A stretch of 64,000 nt of DNA, from NCBI RefSeq assembly GCF_002028455.1, contig NZ_MWUM01000002.1, positions 1 through 64,000 on the forward strand, written 5' to 3'. Each line of letters starts with the position of its first letter. Position 1 is the first letter of the stretch. Below the pieces are notes generated by a model. That model made no database searches, had not been told where the DNA came from, and was given only the letters and a program-made list of their open reading frames with translations. The translations under genes and the position numbers were made by a program. The DNA comes from Zoogloea sp. LCSB751. GTDB lineage: Bacteria; Pseudomonadota; Gammaproteobacteria; Burkholderiales; Rhodocyclaceae. Positions 21,162 to 29,714 of the stretch are shown here, one piece after another.

Positions 21162-21817
21162 GCGGCGTCTCCGGTGGGAAGGCTGCGGATGAGGTCGCCG
21201 TACAGGCGGAAGAAACGGCCGGCGGCGTGGATCAGGGCGGCCTTGTCGGCCGCATCGTCGAGGCGGTTCACCAGCGCGCGGAAATGCTCCATGTGGCTGA
21301 TGTCGAGGCTGCCGTGGCTGCTCAGGTAGCTGAAGGCGCGGGGCGGCAGATCGAGGGCGGGTCCGAGGGCGCCGGCCAACTGGTTGGCCAGCGCGACGCT
21401 GGTGCTTTCCAGCACATAGACCATGCCGAAGAAGCCGACCGGATTGCCGCGCTGTACGGTGTCGTAGGCGTAGGCGACCATCAGCTCGGTCTCGAAGGCA
21501 GGCTGCCCGTGGCGAACCGCCTCCGCGTCGCCACCGGCGGCCGCGATGTCGTTGAGGATCCACTCCTGGTGGCCCAGCTCCTCCTCGATGTAGTGGGCTG
21601 TGGCGTCGCGCAGCCATTCCAGGCGGGCCGGCAGGCGGCCACCGCAGCTCATCAGCAGCGGCACGGTGTGGCGCACGTGGTGGTAGGCCTGGGTCAGGAA
21701 TGCCAGGTATTGGGCGCGGCCGACGCGTCCGCCAAAGGCATCGGCGAGGATCGGCGCGGAAAGCAGGCGGGCACGTTCGTCGCGGGTCGCCTGTTCCAGT
21801 TCAGCAAAGCAGTCCAT
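21158..21817 (-). CDS. Haem-oxygenase-like diiron oxidase (iron-containing redox enzyme family)
   Basis: The 219-residue all-helical protein has the full metal-ligand pattern of the haem-oxygenase-like diiron oxidases (HDO; UndA, SznF and BesC are examples). The pattern is E80-x2-H83 in EELGHQEW, E137 in YVLEST, and H168-x3-D172-x2-H175 in HGSLDISH. HDOs use O2 for N-oxygenation, C-C cleavage or alkene formation on fatty-acid or amino-acid substrates. The ATG at 21817 lies within the end of the ligase gene (17-base overlap), and the stop overlaps the SDR start. The pairing with an adenylating enzyme suggests an activated carboxylate as substrate or product. TenA-type thiaminase is less likely because the metal ligands are intact. 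Confidence 0.82.
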   Translation of the reverse strand: MDCFAELEQATRDERARLLSAPILADAFGGRVGRAQYLAFLTQAYHHVRHTVPLLMSCGGRLPARLEWLRDATAHYIEEELGHQEWILNDIAAAGGDAEAVRHGQPAFETELMVAYAYDTVQRGNPVGFFGMVYVLESTSVALANQLAGALGPALDLPPRAFSYLSSHGSLDISHMEHFRALVNRLDDAADKAALIHAAGRFFRLYGDLIRSLPTGDAA

Positions 21818-23309
21818 GGGGCTCTTTCGGGGTGTCGAGGGGGCGGGGTTCGGTCAGGGCGTCGGCATATGCGGCAGCGATCGCGTCGCGGCGCGGGCGG
21901 CCGTTGGCGGTTAGCTGGCCGTTGTCGGGGCTGAAGGGCGTCGTGGCGAGGATCCACGTGCCGACGCGGGCGTAGTCGGGCAGATCCCGGTTGGTGGCGG
22001 CGATGGCCGCGTCGATGTCGGCTTGGCTGGCTGCACCGCGCGGCACGATCACCGCGACGTTGCTGCTGCGGCCCTCGCCGAACACCGCGGCCTGGGCGAT
22101 CGGCGCCTGCAGCAGCAGTTCCCGCTCGACCCATTCCGGCGCCACGTTGCGGCCGAAGGCGGTGATGAACATGCTCTTGCGGCGGCCAGTGATGTGCAGC
22201 CGGCCGTCGGCGTCCAGGTGGCCGACGTCGCCGGTATCGATCCACTCGTCGTGGCGCGGTGCTTCGCCCAGATAGCCAAGGAAGCCGGCGCCGCCGACGT
22301 GGATGGTTCCGCCGGGGCCGATCGCCAGCGCCACATGGGCGAGGGGGCGCCCGACGCAGCCCGGCTGGTTGTCGCCTGGGCGATTGACTGCGACCACCGA
22401 CGCGCATTCCGACAGACCGTAGCCCTCGAAGACCGGCAGGCCCAGCGCGGTGGCGGCTTCCAGCAGGCGCGGCGAGACCGGGGCACCGCCAACGGCGGCA
22501 TAGCGCAGCGCGGACGGGTGCGCTGCGCCGGCGCGGATTGTCGCGACGAGGGCCAGCAGCAGTTGCGGCACGAGAATGGTCGAGGTGGCACGGGCGGCGC
22601 CGAGGGCCGCCAGCAGGCGGGCTGGATCGACGCCGGCGCTGCCGTTCAGGCCGACCTGTTCGCCGGGGAGCAAACGGGTCGTTGCGCCAGCCAGCAGCGG
22701 GACATACAGGCCGCCGATGTTCTCCAGCAGCGTCGCCAGGGGCAGCAGGGCCACGTGGCGGTCGTCCGGTCGGGCCGCGCTGGCTTGCTGCAGGCTGGCG
22801 GCCACGTTTTCGATGGCCTCGCGCCCCAGGCAGACGCCCTTCGGCGTGCCGGTGGTGCCGGATGTGAAGGTGATCTTGAGCGTACCGGGTGGCAGGCTCA
22901 CCGGCGCCGAGTCGAGCCGGCGCATGTACAGGCTGCCGTACAACAGACGGGGGGCGCCCCGGCGGGCGAGCGTGCTCAGGGCTTCCGGACGGTCGCTCAG
23001 CAGCAGGTCGATGCCCGCCTGGCTGGCTGCGTGGGCATGCTGGGCTGGCGTGAAGAAGGTTGGTAGCGGGACGAGCGGAATGCCGGCGGCAAGGCAGGCC
23101 AGGTCCGCCACCGCCCAGTCGGGGCCGTTGTCGGCGAGCAGTCCGACGACGCGTGGGCGCAGTGCTTGCAGGATCTCGGCCAGCGTCGCCACGGCTTCGG
23201 CGAGCGCGGCGTAATCGAGCCTGTGTTGGGCGCCTTCCAGCGCGGGGGCCTCGGGCCTCGTTGCCGCGTGGTGGGTGAGGGCGCCGATGATGGAGCCGGG
23301 GCCGCTCAT
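21801..23309 (-). CDS. AMP-forming acyl ligase / adenylating enzyme with a replaced catalytic lysine
   Basis: The 502-residue ANL-superfamily protein has the P-loop FTSGTTGTPKGV (residues about 149-160), FEGYGLSE, WIDTGDVGHLDADG and the hinge region ITGRRKSMFITAFGRNV. The GRNVAPEWVE stretch resembles long-chain acyl ligases. The usual C-terminal lysine (in GKxxRR-like motifs) is Arg here: LTANGRPRRD. This should weaken adenylation, so the enzyme may be specialised. It may activate a fatty or other carboxylic acid for the neighbouring acyltransferase-like protein. Its ATG overlaps the stop of the thermostable-hemolysin gene as ATGA and its 3' end overlaps the diiron gene by 17 bases. Confidence 0.86.
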   Translation of the reverse strand: MSGPGSIIGALTHHAATRPEAPALEGAQHRLDYAALAEAVATLAEILQALRPRVVGLLADNGPDWAVADLACLAAGIPLVPLPTFFTPAQHAHAASQAGIDLLLSDRPEALSTLARRGAPRLLYGSLYMRRLDSAPVSLPPGTLKITFTSGTTGTPKGVCLGREAIENVAASLQQASAARPDDRHVALLPLATLLENIGGLYVPLLAGATTRLLPGEQVGLNGSAGVDPARLLAALGAARATSTILVPQLLLALVATIRAGAAHPSALRYAAVGGAPVSPRLLEAATALGLPVFEGYGLSECASVVAVNRPGDNQPGCVGRPLAHVALAIGPGGTIHVGGAGFLGYLGEAPRHDEWIDTGDVGHLDADGRLHITGRRKSMFITAFGRNVAPEWVERELLLQAPIAQAAVFGEGRSSNVAVIVPRGAASQADIDAAIAATNRDLPDYARVGTWILATTPFSPDNGQLTANGRPRRDAIAAAYADALTEPRPLDTPKEPHGLLC

Positions 23310-24004
23310 GCTTTGCCGCCCTGGTGCCGGTGTGAGGTGATGGCCGCAAAGCCCTCGTGGATGTCGCCGAACATCACCCGCGGGCCGTGTTGGTAATAGC
23401 TGCCCCAGTCGACCTTTTCGGCGGCGGACAGGCAGGCCGGGTCGGCCGGGGCGAGTTCCCGCGGTGTCAGGCCGAGGCGGGCGAAGGCGTTGCGCAAGGC
23501 CGTGGTGCCGGTGAACACCACCCAGCGGTGGCCTTCTTCATGCAGGCGTTCCGTGACGCGCAGGATCAGGGTGCGGAAAGTGCCGGCACCGCGTCCGGCC
23601 AGTTGGCCGACCTCGACGATGCTGTGGCGCTCCACGGTCTGTCCGGTGGCTGCGGCAATGGCTTGCTCGATCGGCTGGGCCAGGTAGCGTTCGAGGAACA
23701 GCGGTTGCGCGGCGGCTTCCCGCAGGCCGCAGACGCCGACCGGCAGGCCCGACGGCGTCTGCAGGCTGAGCAGGCGCGGCATGAAATGGCCGATACGCGC
23801 TTCGTAGGCGGCGGCGAAACGGCTGCTGATCATCGCTTCGGCGGCCTGCCGGCCGTCGCCACGGTGTTCGATCAGGCGCTGTGCGTCGTCCTGAGTGAGG
23901 GCCGGCTGGCCGCTGGCGGCCTGCGCGAAGGGCGGGAATAGTTGGGTGCCGGCCGGTTGCGGGCCGACAAGCGGGGTTCTGAACGGAATTTGCAGTGCCG
24001 ACAC
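23306..24004 (-). CDS. Thermostable-hemolysin family protein (GNAT-like acyltransferase fold)
   Basis: The 232-residue protein matches the thermostable hemolysin family (named after Vibrio delta-VPH). From memory that family falls in the acetyltransferase-like clan. The core reads SRFAAAYEARIGHFMPRLLSL, then EVGQLAGRGAGTFRTL and RWVVFTGTTALRNAFARLGL, a layout close to GNAT and LuxI-type acyl transferases; no toxin signal peptide is present. I take it to be a cytoplasmic transferase rather than a secreted haemolysin (inference). The GTG at 24004 has AAGGGAG at the right distance and is the first start behind the sigma-54 promoter at 24063-24078. It leads the six-gene operon. Confidence 0.83.
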   Translation of the reverse strand: MSALQIPFRTPLVGPQPAGTQLFPPFAQAASGQPALTQDDAQRLIEHRGDGRQAAEAMISSRFAAAYEARIGHFMPRLLSLQTPSGLPVGVCGLREAAAQPLFLERYLAQPIEQAIAAATGQTVERHSIVEVGQLAGRGAGTFRTLILRVTERLHEEGHRWVVFTGTTALRNAFARLGLTPRELAPADPACLSAAEKVDWGSYYQHGPRVMFGDIHEGFAAITSHRHQGGKA

Positions 24005-24062
24005 GGCGACTCCCTTCGATGGCGATGGGGCCGACGGGCTTCGCCGGCTTTGCAGTCGCTAG

Positions 24063-24078
24063 TGCAAGAGGGGTGCCA
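24063..24078 (-). promoter_or_regulatory. Sigma-54 (-24/-12) promoter of the six-gene operon
   Basis: On the minus strand the site reads TGGCACCCCTCTTGCA, a perfect match to TGGCAC-N5-TTGC[A/T], with ten bases between GG and GC. Transcription would start near 24052, about 48 bases before the GTG of the first gene. A sigma-70 alternative (TTGACG at 24084-24089 with TGCACT at 24061-24066, spacer 17) overlaps it but its -10 is poor. Confidence 0.8.
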
Positions 24079-24095
24079 TGTGCCGTCAAGGGGGG

Positions 24096-24108
24096 CAAGT
24101 AATTGATG
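24096..24108 (-). promoter_or_regulatory. IHF-like site between enhancer and sigma-54 promoter
   Basis: The minus strand reads CATCAATTACTTG, matching the IHF consensus WATCAANNNNTTR at all fixed positions but the first. It lies between the -24 element and the upstream dyad array, where IHF bends DNA in enhancer-dependent promoters. The placement supports the promoter call. Confidence 0.55.
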
Positions 24109-24157
24109 TGATGAGGAAAATAGGCTTTCTGCGGGGGCGTCAGGGCCTTGCGGAAGG

Positions 24158-24182
24158 ACTGCAAGAACTTGCAGTACTGCAA
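24158..24182. promoter_or_regulatory. Overlapping inverted half-sites, likely activator (enhancer) binding array
   Basis: Three copies of the half-site ACTGCAA alternate in orientation. ACTGCAAG (24158-24165) and CTTGCAGT (24168-24175) form one dyad; TTGCAG-TA-CTGCAA (24169-24182) forms a second, perfect palindrome. The array is centred about 115 bases upstream of the predicted sigma-54 start, a usual distance for NtrC-family activators. The response regulator encoded at 27569-28933 is the candidate ligand. Confidence 0.6.
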
Positions 24183-24207
24183 AAAAGGTAGACAGGGATT
24201 GCAGGCG

Positions 24208-24681
24208 TCAGCGCGGGCAGGGCAGGCCGTCGTCTATCGTCAGCACCACATTCACCCGCTTGTCGGCGAGGCAGACCGGCACGTAGCCGATGGCGCCCGG
24301 CGTGGTGGCGATGAGGCGGATCACGGCCTCCTCGGAACTGGCGACGAAGGGCGGCAGTTCGCCATGGAAGTACTGGTCCCGCCAGTAGTCGTCCATTTCC
24401 TCCGGCGTATGGCCGAGCACGGCGACGGAGAAGGCTCGCCGGATGTTCTGGCCGGCCGGCAGATTGACTGGTGCAATCCGGCGGCCGTCCGGCCACAGGC
24501 GTTTCTTGCGCTTGAAGATCAGTGCCAGCTCGTGCTTGTCCACGTCGCGGATCGGGTAGCCGGGCGTGACGATCACTGCGATACCGGACAACTCGGCGGC
24601 GTCGGCCAGGCCGGCGGCACCGAGAAGTAGCGGTGCGAGGCATGCTGCGATGCCGCGGCGCAGGATGGGGACGAAGGACAT
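24208..24681 (-). CDS. Short PstS-like periplasmic substrate-binding protein
   Basis: The 157-residue protein has a signal peptide (LRRGIAACLAPLLLGAAGLADA). Its domain resembles the PBP-like proteins annotated as phosphate ABC transporter substrate-binding: DVDKHELALIFKRKKRLWPDG, then AVLGHTPEEMDDYWRDQYF and TTPGAIGYVP. It is about half the length of PstS, so it is probably a single-lobe sensory or accessory protein, not a transporter component. The open frame runs further upstream inside the porin gene, but the ATG at 24681 gives the signal peptide. It follows the porin gene by eight bases, and both are divergent from a two-component system, so it may be part of that system's sensing. Confidence 0.78.
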   Translation of the reverse strand: MSFVPILRRGIAACLAPLLLGAAGLADAAELSGIAVIVTPGYPIRDVDKHELALIFKRKKRLWPDGRRIAPVNLPAGQNIRRAFSVAVLGHTPEEMDDYWRDQYFHGELPPFVASSEEAVIRLIATTPGAIGYVPVCLADKRVNVVLTIDDGLPCPR

Positions 24682-24689
24682 CAGTGGGC

Positions 24690-25757
24690 TCAGAACAGCA
24701 CGCTGATGGAGGCCAGCAGGCCTTCCGGCGTGCCGTCGGGCAAGTGGCTGCCACCGACGACCTCGGCCTTCAGGGACAGGGCCCGGTCGTAGCGGTAGTT
24801 GAGGCCGGCGACCCAGTTGCGGGCCGGGTGGTCGGTGCCGTCCAGGCGCATTTGCTCGAAGCGGCCGACGGCGTAGAGGCGGCCTCGCAGTGGCGCCACC
24901 ACCTGTACGAAGCCGCCTTTCTCGGTATGCGGTGCGCCGGCGCTGGAGCCGCGGTAGATGCCTTCGCCGGAGATCTCCCAGCGATTGTGGGTCCACAGGA
25001 AATCCATGCCGGCCAGGCGCTTGCGCTCGCCCCGGGTCTGGTCCTGCTCGAAATCGACGAGGGACAGGCCGACCTGCAGTTTGCTGCTGACCGGCAGGTT
25101 GAAGTGCACGCCGCGGGCTTCGGTGAAGGGGTCTTCGGCGGGCTTGCGGCGCAGTTCGGTGCCGGACGAAACGTAAACGGAGTAGTCCATCTCCCGCTCG
25201 CCGATTTCGGTCGTGCCCTGCAGCATCACGCCGGTGGCGTAGCCGGGGAAGACCGCGTGGGTCACCATCGGGCGGGACGTGGTCCACACCAGCGGGTCGG
25301 CGTGGATCGGGTTCCAGCGCCCGATCGGGGTCAGGAACTTGCCGACGCGTACGGTGGCGGTGTCGTTGACGGTGTAGTCGAAGTAGAAACGCTCCAGGGC
25401 CAGGAAGCGCTCTTCGTCCGGGCCGGTGCGCTTGGTCGCCAGGCTTTCCTCGAAGTCGGTCTCCGAGAAGAACTTGAGCCGCCCGCCGCCTTCCCACCAC
25501 AGCATCAGGCTCAGGTGGTCGGCCGTCACGCGTGGATCGCGGCCGCGAACGTCGTCGTAGCGCGCGGTGGCGTAGCCGCCAACGGTGAAGCCGCTGTCGC
25601 CGAGGGGCAGGCCGCGCCCCAGTTCGTAGTTGCCGAGGCGGATCGGCGTCGGGGCTTCATCGCCGTCGTCGGCCCGGGCCTGGGTGTTCAGCAGAAGCAG
25701 GGTCGGCAGCAGGGCGTACAGGCAGGCCCGCGCTTTTTCGTATACTCGGCAGTCCAT
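24690..25757 (-). CDS. Outer-membrane porin-like beta-barrel protein
   Basis: The 355-residue protein has a signal peptide (YALLPTLLLLNTQARA-DD) and many alternating aromatic/polar strands: RLKFFSETDFEES, FYFDYTVNDTATVRVGKFLTPIGRWNP and AVGRFEQMRL. It ends in ISVLF, with the terminal Phe recognised by the BAM machinery. The motif GKFLTPIGRWNP is common in phosphate-selective-porin-like proteins. I chose the ATG at 25757 because it gives the signal peptide; the frame is open further upstream but that would run into the divergent kinase gene. It is followed by the PstS-like gene, which fits a shared role at the cell surface. Confidence 0.78.
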   Translation of the reverse strand: MDCRVYEKARACLYALLPTLLLLNTQARADDGDEAPTPIRLGNYELGRGLPLGDSGFTVGGYATARYDDVRGRDPRVTADHLSLMLWWEGGGRLKFFSETDFEESLATKRTGPDEERFLALERFYFDYTVNDTATVRVGKFLTPIGRWNPIHADPLVWTTSRPMVTHAVFPGYATGVMLQGTTEIGEREMDYSVYVSSGTELRRKPAEDPFTEARGVHFNLPVSSKLQVGLSLVDFEQDQTRGERKRLAGMDFLWTHNRWEISGEGIYRGSSAGAPHTEKGGFVQVVAPLRGRLYAVGRFEQMRLDGTDHPARNWVAGLNYRYDRALSLKAEVVGGSHLPDGTPEGLLASISVLF

Positions 25758-25763
25758 GTCCCG

Positions 25764-27568
25764 ATGCGGTTCTCCGTCGATAACGTGCCCAGACCGGTAA
25801 CGATCCGCAGCACCCTGCTCAAGGCCTTCGTCGTGGTGGCCCTGGCGCCCGCCATACTTCTGGCCGGCCTGGCGTTTGTCAAGGCGCGCCAGGCCTTGCA
25901 GGCCGAGATCGAGCAAAGCCTGGCCAGCCAGGCGGGGGCGATTGCCGCCGACCTGGACAAGGTGCTGTTCGAGCGTCTGCAGAACGCCGCGATCTGGAGT
26001 CGCCTGGAGGTCATGCAGGATCTGCAGGTGCAGGACGTGGATCGCCGCCTGTCCGTGTTCCTCGCCCGCCTGCAGGAAGGCTACGGCGGGGTGTATTGGG
26101 ATCTGTCGGCGTTGGACACAGCCGGGCGGATCGTCGCCAGTAGTCGGCCAGCCGCTTTAGGCCAGGTGATCAAGCATGATCGATCTGACCGGAAAGTGAG
26201 CCTGTCCGGCACGCCGCTGGCGCTCAGCCTGCCGGCGCTGGGGGCTGTGGGACCGGCGGCCAGCCTGTCGATCGGCGCGCCTATCCTGTCCCGTTTCGAC
26301 GATGCGCCCCTTGGCGAACTGCGCCTGGAGTTCGACTGGCAACAGGTGGATGCGATGCTCGACCGGGCCGCCGGCGACGGTCGTACGCTGGCCATCATCG
26401 ACGGCAGCGGTCGCCTGATTGCGGCATCCCGCCGCCTGCGCGACGGCCTGTCGGCAGACTCCGGGCTGGCGAGCGGATGGGCCCGCATCCCGACGGCGGC
26501 CGGTGCTTACGTGCTCGATGCGACGCCGGCCTATGGTGCGACGGTGGCGGTCGGCGTTGGCCGGGCTGCGGCCTTTGGCGGTTTCGAAGGCCTGGGCTGG
26601 CGCACATTGGTGATCCAGCCCCTCGACGAGGCGTTGGCGCCGATCCACCGCATGGTGGCGATCGCGTTGCTGCTGCTCGGTGCGCTGGTGGGCGCGACGC
26701 TGTTGCTGGCGGCGTGGGTTAGCGGCGCGATCGCCCGGCCCATCGTTGCGCTGACCGAATTCACCCGCCGTTACCGGCGCGATGGCCGTATGGCCGGTGC
26801 TCCGCCCGGTGGAGCCGGAGAAGTCGGCGAACTGTCGACGGCCTTCGTGGAAATGGTCGGCCACATCGACGAATCCCAGCGCAACCTGGTGCGGGCCTCC
26901 AAGCTGGCGATGGTCGGCGAGATGGCTTCGGTGATCGCCCACGAGGTGCGCACGCCGCTCGGCATCATCCGTTCGTCGGCGCAGATGCTGCGGCGGGAGC
27001 CGGGCCTGTCGCCGGAAGGGCGGGAGATGACCGGCTTCATCGACAGCGAGACCGAGAGGCTCAACCGGCTGGTCTCGACGATGCTCGACAGCGCCCGGCC
27101 GCGGGTGCCGGTGTTCGTGCCGACCGATGTTCACGGCCTGATCCGCCGCTGTTTCGCGCTGCTTGCGGGCCAGGCGTCCAAGAAACAGGTGGTCTTCGCC
27201 GAAGTCCTCGATGCGACGGATCCGGTTGCCGAGCTGGACGCGGAGCAGATGAGTCAGGTTTTTCTCAACCTGATCCTCAACGCGCTGCAGATCCTGCCGG
27301 AAGGTGGCACCGTCAAGGCTTTCAGCGTGGATCTCGGCGATGCGCTGGAGATCGGCATCGGCGACGACGGGCCAGGTATTGTGCCTGAAGAGCGTGAGAG
27401 GATCTTCGAGGCGTTCTTCTTTCGCCGGGAAGGCGGCGTGGGCCTCGGCCTCGCCATCGTGCAGCAGATCGTCCAGGCCCATGGCGGCACCATCGTGGCG
27501 GGGCGGAGCCCCCTTGGCGGTGCCTTGTTCACCCTTCGCCTGCCCCGTCATGCGGGGCCGCACAGCTC

Positions 27569-27572
<4 letters not shown>
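25764..27572 (+). CDS. Two-component sensor histidine kinase (NtrB-like)
   Basis: The 602-residue kinase has membrane helices at about 17-39 and 297-319 around a 255-residue periplasmic sensor with Cache-like features (VYWDLSALDTAGRIVASS). A HAMP linker follows, then HisKA with H393 in ASVIAHEVRTPLGIIRSS and an HATPase domain (NLILNALQILPEGG, GIGDDGPGIVPEERERIFEAFFFRREGGVGLGLAIVQQI, residues about 500-590). The start codon lies only six bases from that of the divergent porin; a -10-like TATACT at 25741-25746 lies within the porin reading frame. The stop overlaps the regulator's start as ATGA. The frame is open far upstream, but that is antisense to the porin genes. Confidence 0.88.
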
Positions 27573-28933
<1,361 letters not shown>

Positions 28934-28993
28934 TTCGGACAGGGGCCGCAAGCCGCTGGCTTGATGCGCGCGTCCAGCTTCTTTCATTTGTCC

Positions 28994-29022
28994 TTTACTC
29001 CGCAGGGCTCTTTGGCTAAATT
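28994..29022 (+). promoter_or_regulatory. Sigma-70-like promoter of the tetR-RND operon
   Basis: TTTACT (28994-28999) and TAAATT (29017-29022) match the -35 and -10 consensus at 4 of 6 bases each with a 17-base spacer. The -10 overlaps the left end of the inverted repeat that should bind the TetR protein, as expected for autorepression. Confidence 0.4.
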
Positions 29023-29043
29023 ACTGACCGGTTAGTCAGTAAT
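29020..29043. promoter_or_regulatory. Inverted-repeat operator upstream of tetR
   Basis: ATTACTGAC and GTCAGTAAT are perfect nine-base arms separated by CGGTTA. The repeat ends nine bases before the tetR start codon. Its size and position are typical of an autoregulatory TetR operator. Confidence 0.75.
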
Positions 29044-29051
29044 TCGATGCC

Positions 29052-29714
29052 ATGAGTCCCAACGACCCCATCCGCCGTCAACGCCGCAAGGAAGCCCGCC
29101 CCTCCGAACTCGCCGCTGCCGCACTGTCCCTGTTCATCGAAAAGGGCTTCGCGGCGACGCGTCTGGATGAAGTGGCGGCCCGCGCGGGGGTGTCCAAGGG
29201 CACGCTGTATCTGTATTTCGACAGCAAGGAAGCGCTGTTCAAGGCGGTCATCGAGGAAGGGGTCGTGCCCTTGTTCGACGAGATGGAGGCCAAGCTGGAG
29301 ACCCTCAAGGACGACCCTGAGCGCCTGCTCAGGGAAATCCTCCTCGGCTGGTGGGAGAAGGTCGGCATGACCGATCTGGGCGGTATTTCCAAACTGATCA
29401 TCGCCGAGGCCCGCAACTTTCCGGAAGTGGCCAGCTACCACCACGAGGCCGTCATCGTGCGCTGGATGGCGCTGCTCGGGCGGGCCATCGACATCGGCAT
29501 CGAGCGTGGCGTGTTCCGCCCGCTGGATGTGCCGACCCTGCGCCAGCTGGTGTTCTTCCCGTTGCTGATGCTGTCCGTCTGGAAGAACTCGATGGCCGGC
29601 TGCGTGGCCGGTTGTCCGGCTCCGGGCCTGGTTTCCGAAACGTATTTCGACACTTATTTCGACATGATCTTCCGCGGCCTGCTGGTCGCGCCTCGCGAGG
29701 AGTCCCCCCGATGA
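29052..29714 (+). CDS. TetR-family repressor of the RND efflux operon
   Basis: The 220-residue protein has the TetR N-terminal DNA-binding domain (ALSLFIEKGFAATRLDEVAARAGVSKGTLYLYFDSKEALF, residues about 27-66) and a ligand-binding C-terminal helical domain with a Cys pair (CVAGC) near residue 180. The gene lies directly behind a nine-base-arm operator and overlaps the next gene as ATGA. It should therefore repress its own promoter and the two efflux genes, and be released by a pump substrate. The ligand is unknown. Confidence 0.92.
   Translation: MSPNDPIRRQRRKEARPSELAAAALSLFIEKGFAATRLDEVAARAGVSKGTLYLYFDSKEALFKAVIEEGVVPLFDEMEAKLETLKDDPERLLREILLGWWEKVGMTDLGGISKLIIAEARNFPEVASYHHEAVIVRWMALLGRAIDIGIERGVFRPLDVPTLRQLVFFPLLMLSVWKNSMAGCVAGCPAPGLVSETYFDTYFDMIFRGLLVAPREESPR

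Noticed and set aside
23306..24004. Secreted pore-forming toxin
   Set aside because: No signal peptide or toxin domain; biosynthetic neighbours and a GNAT-like core argue against it.
24633..25763. Upstream extension of the kinase frame by 377 residues
   Set aside because: It is antisense to the porin and PstS-like genes and has no domain; the membrane helix begins after the ATG at 25764.
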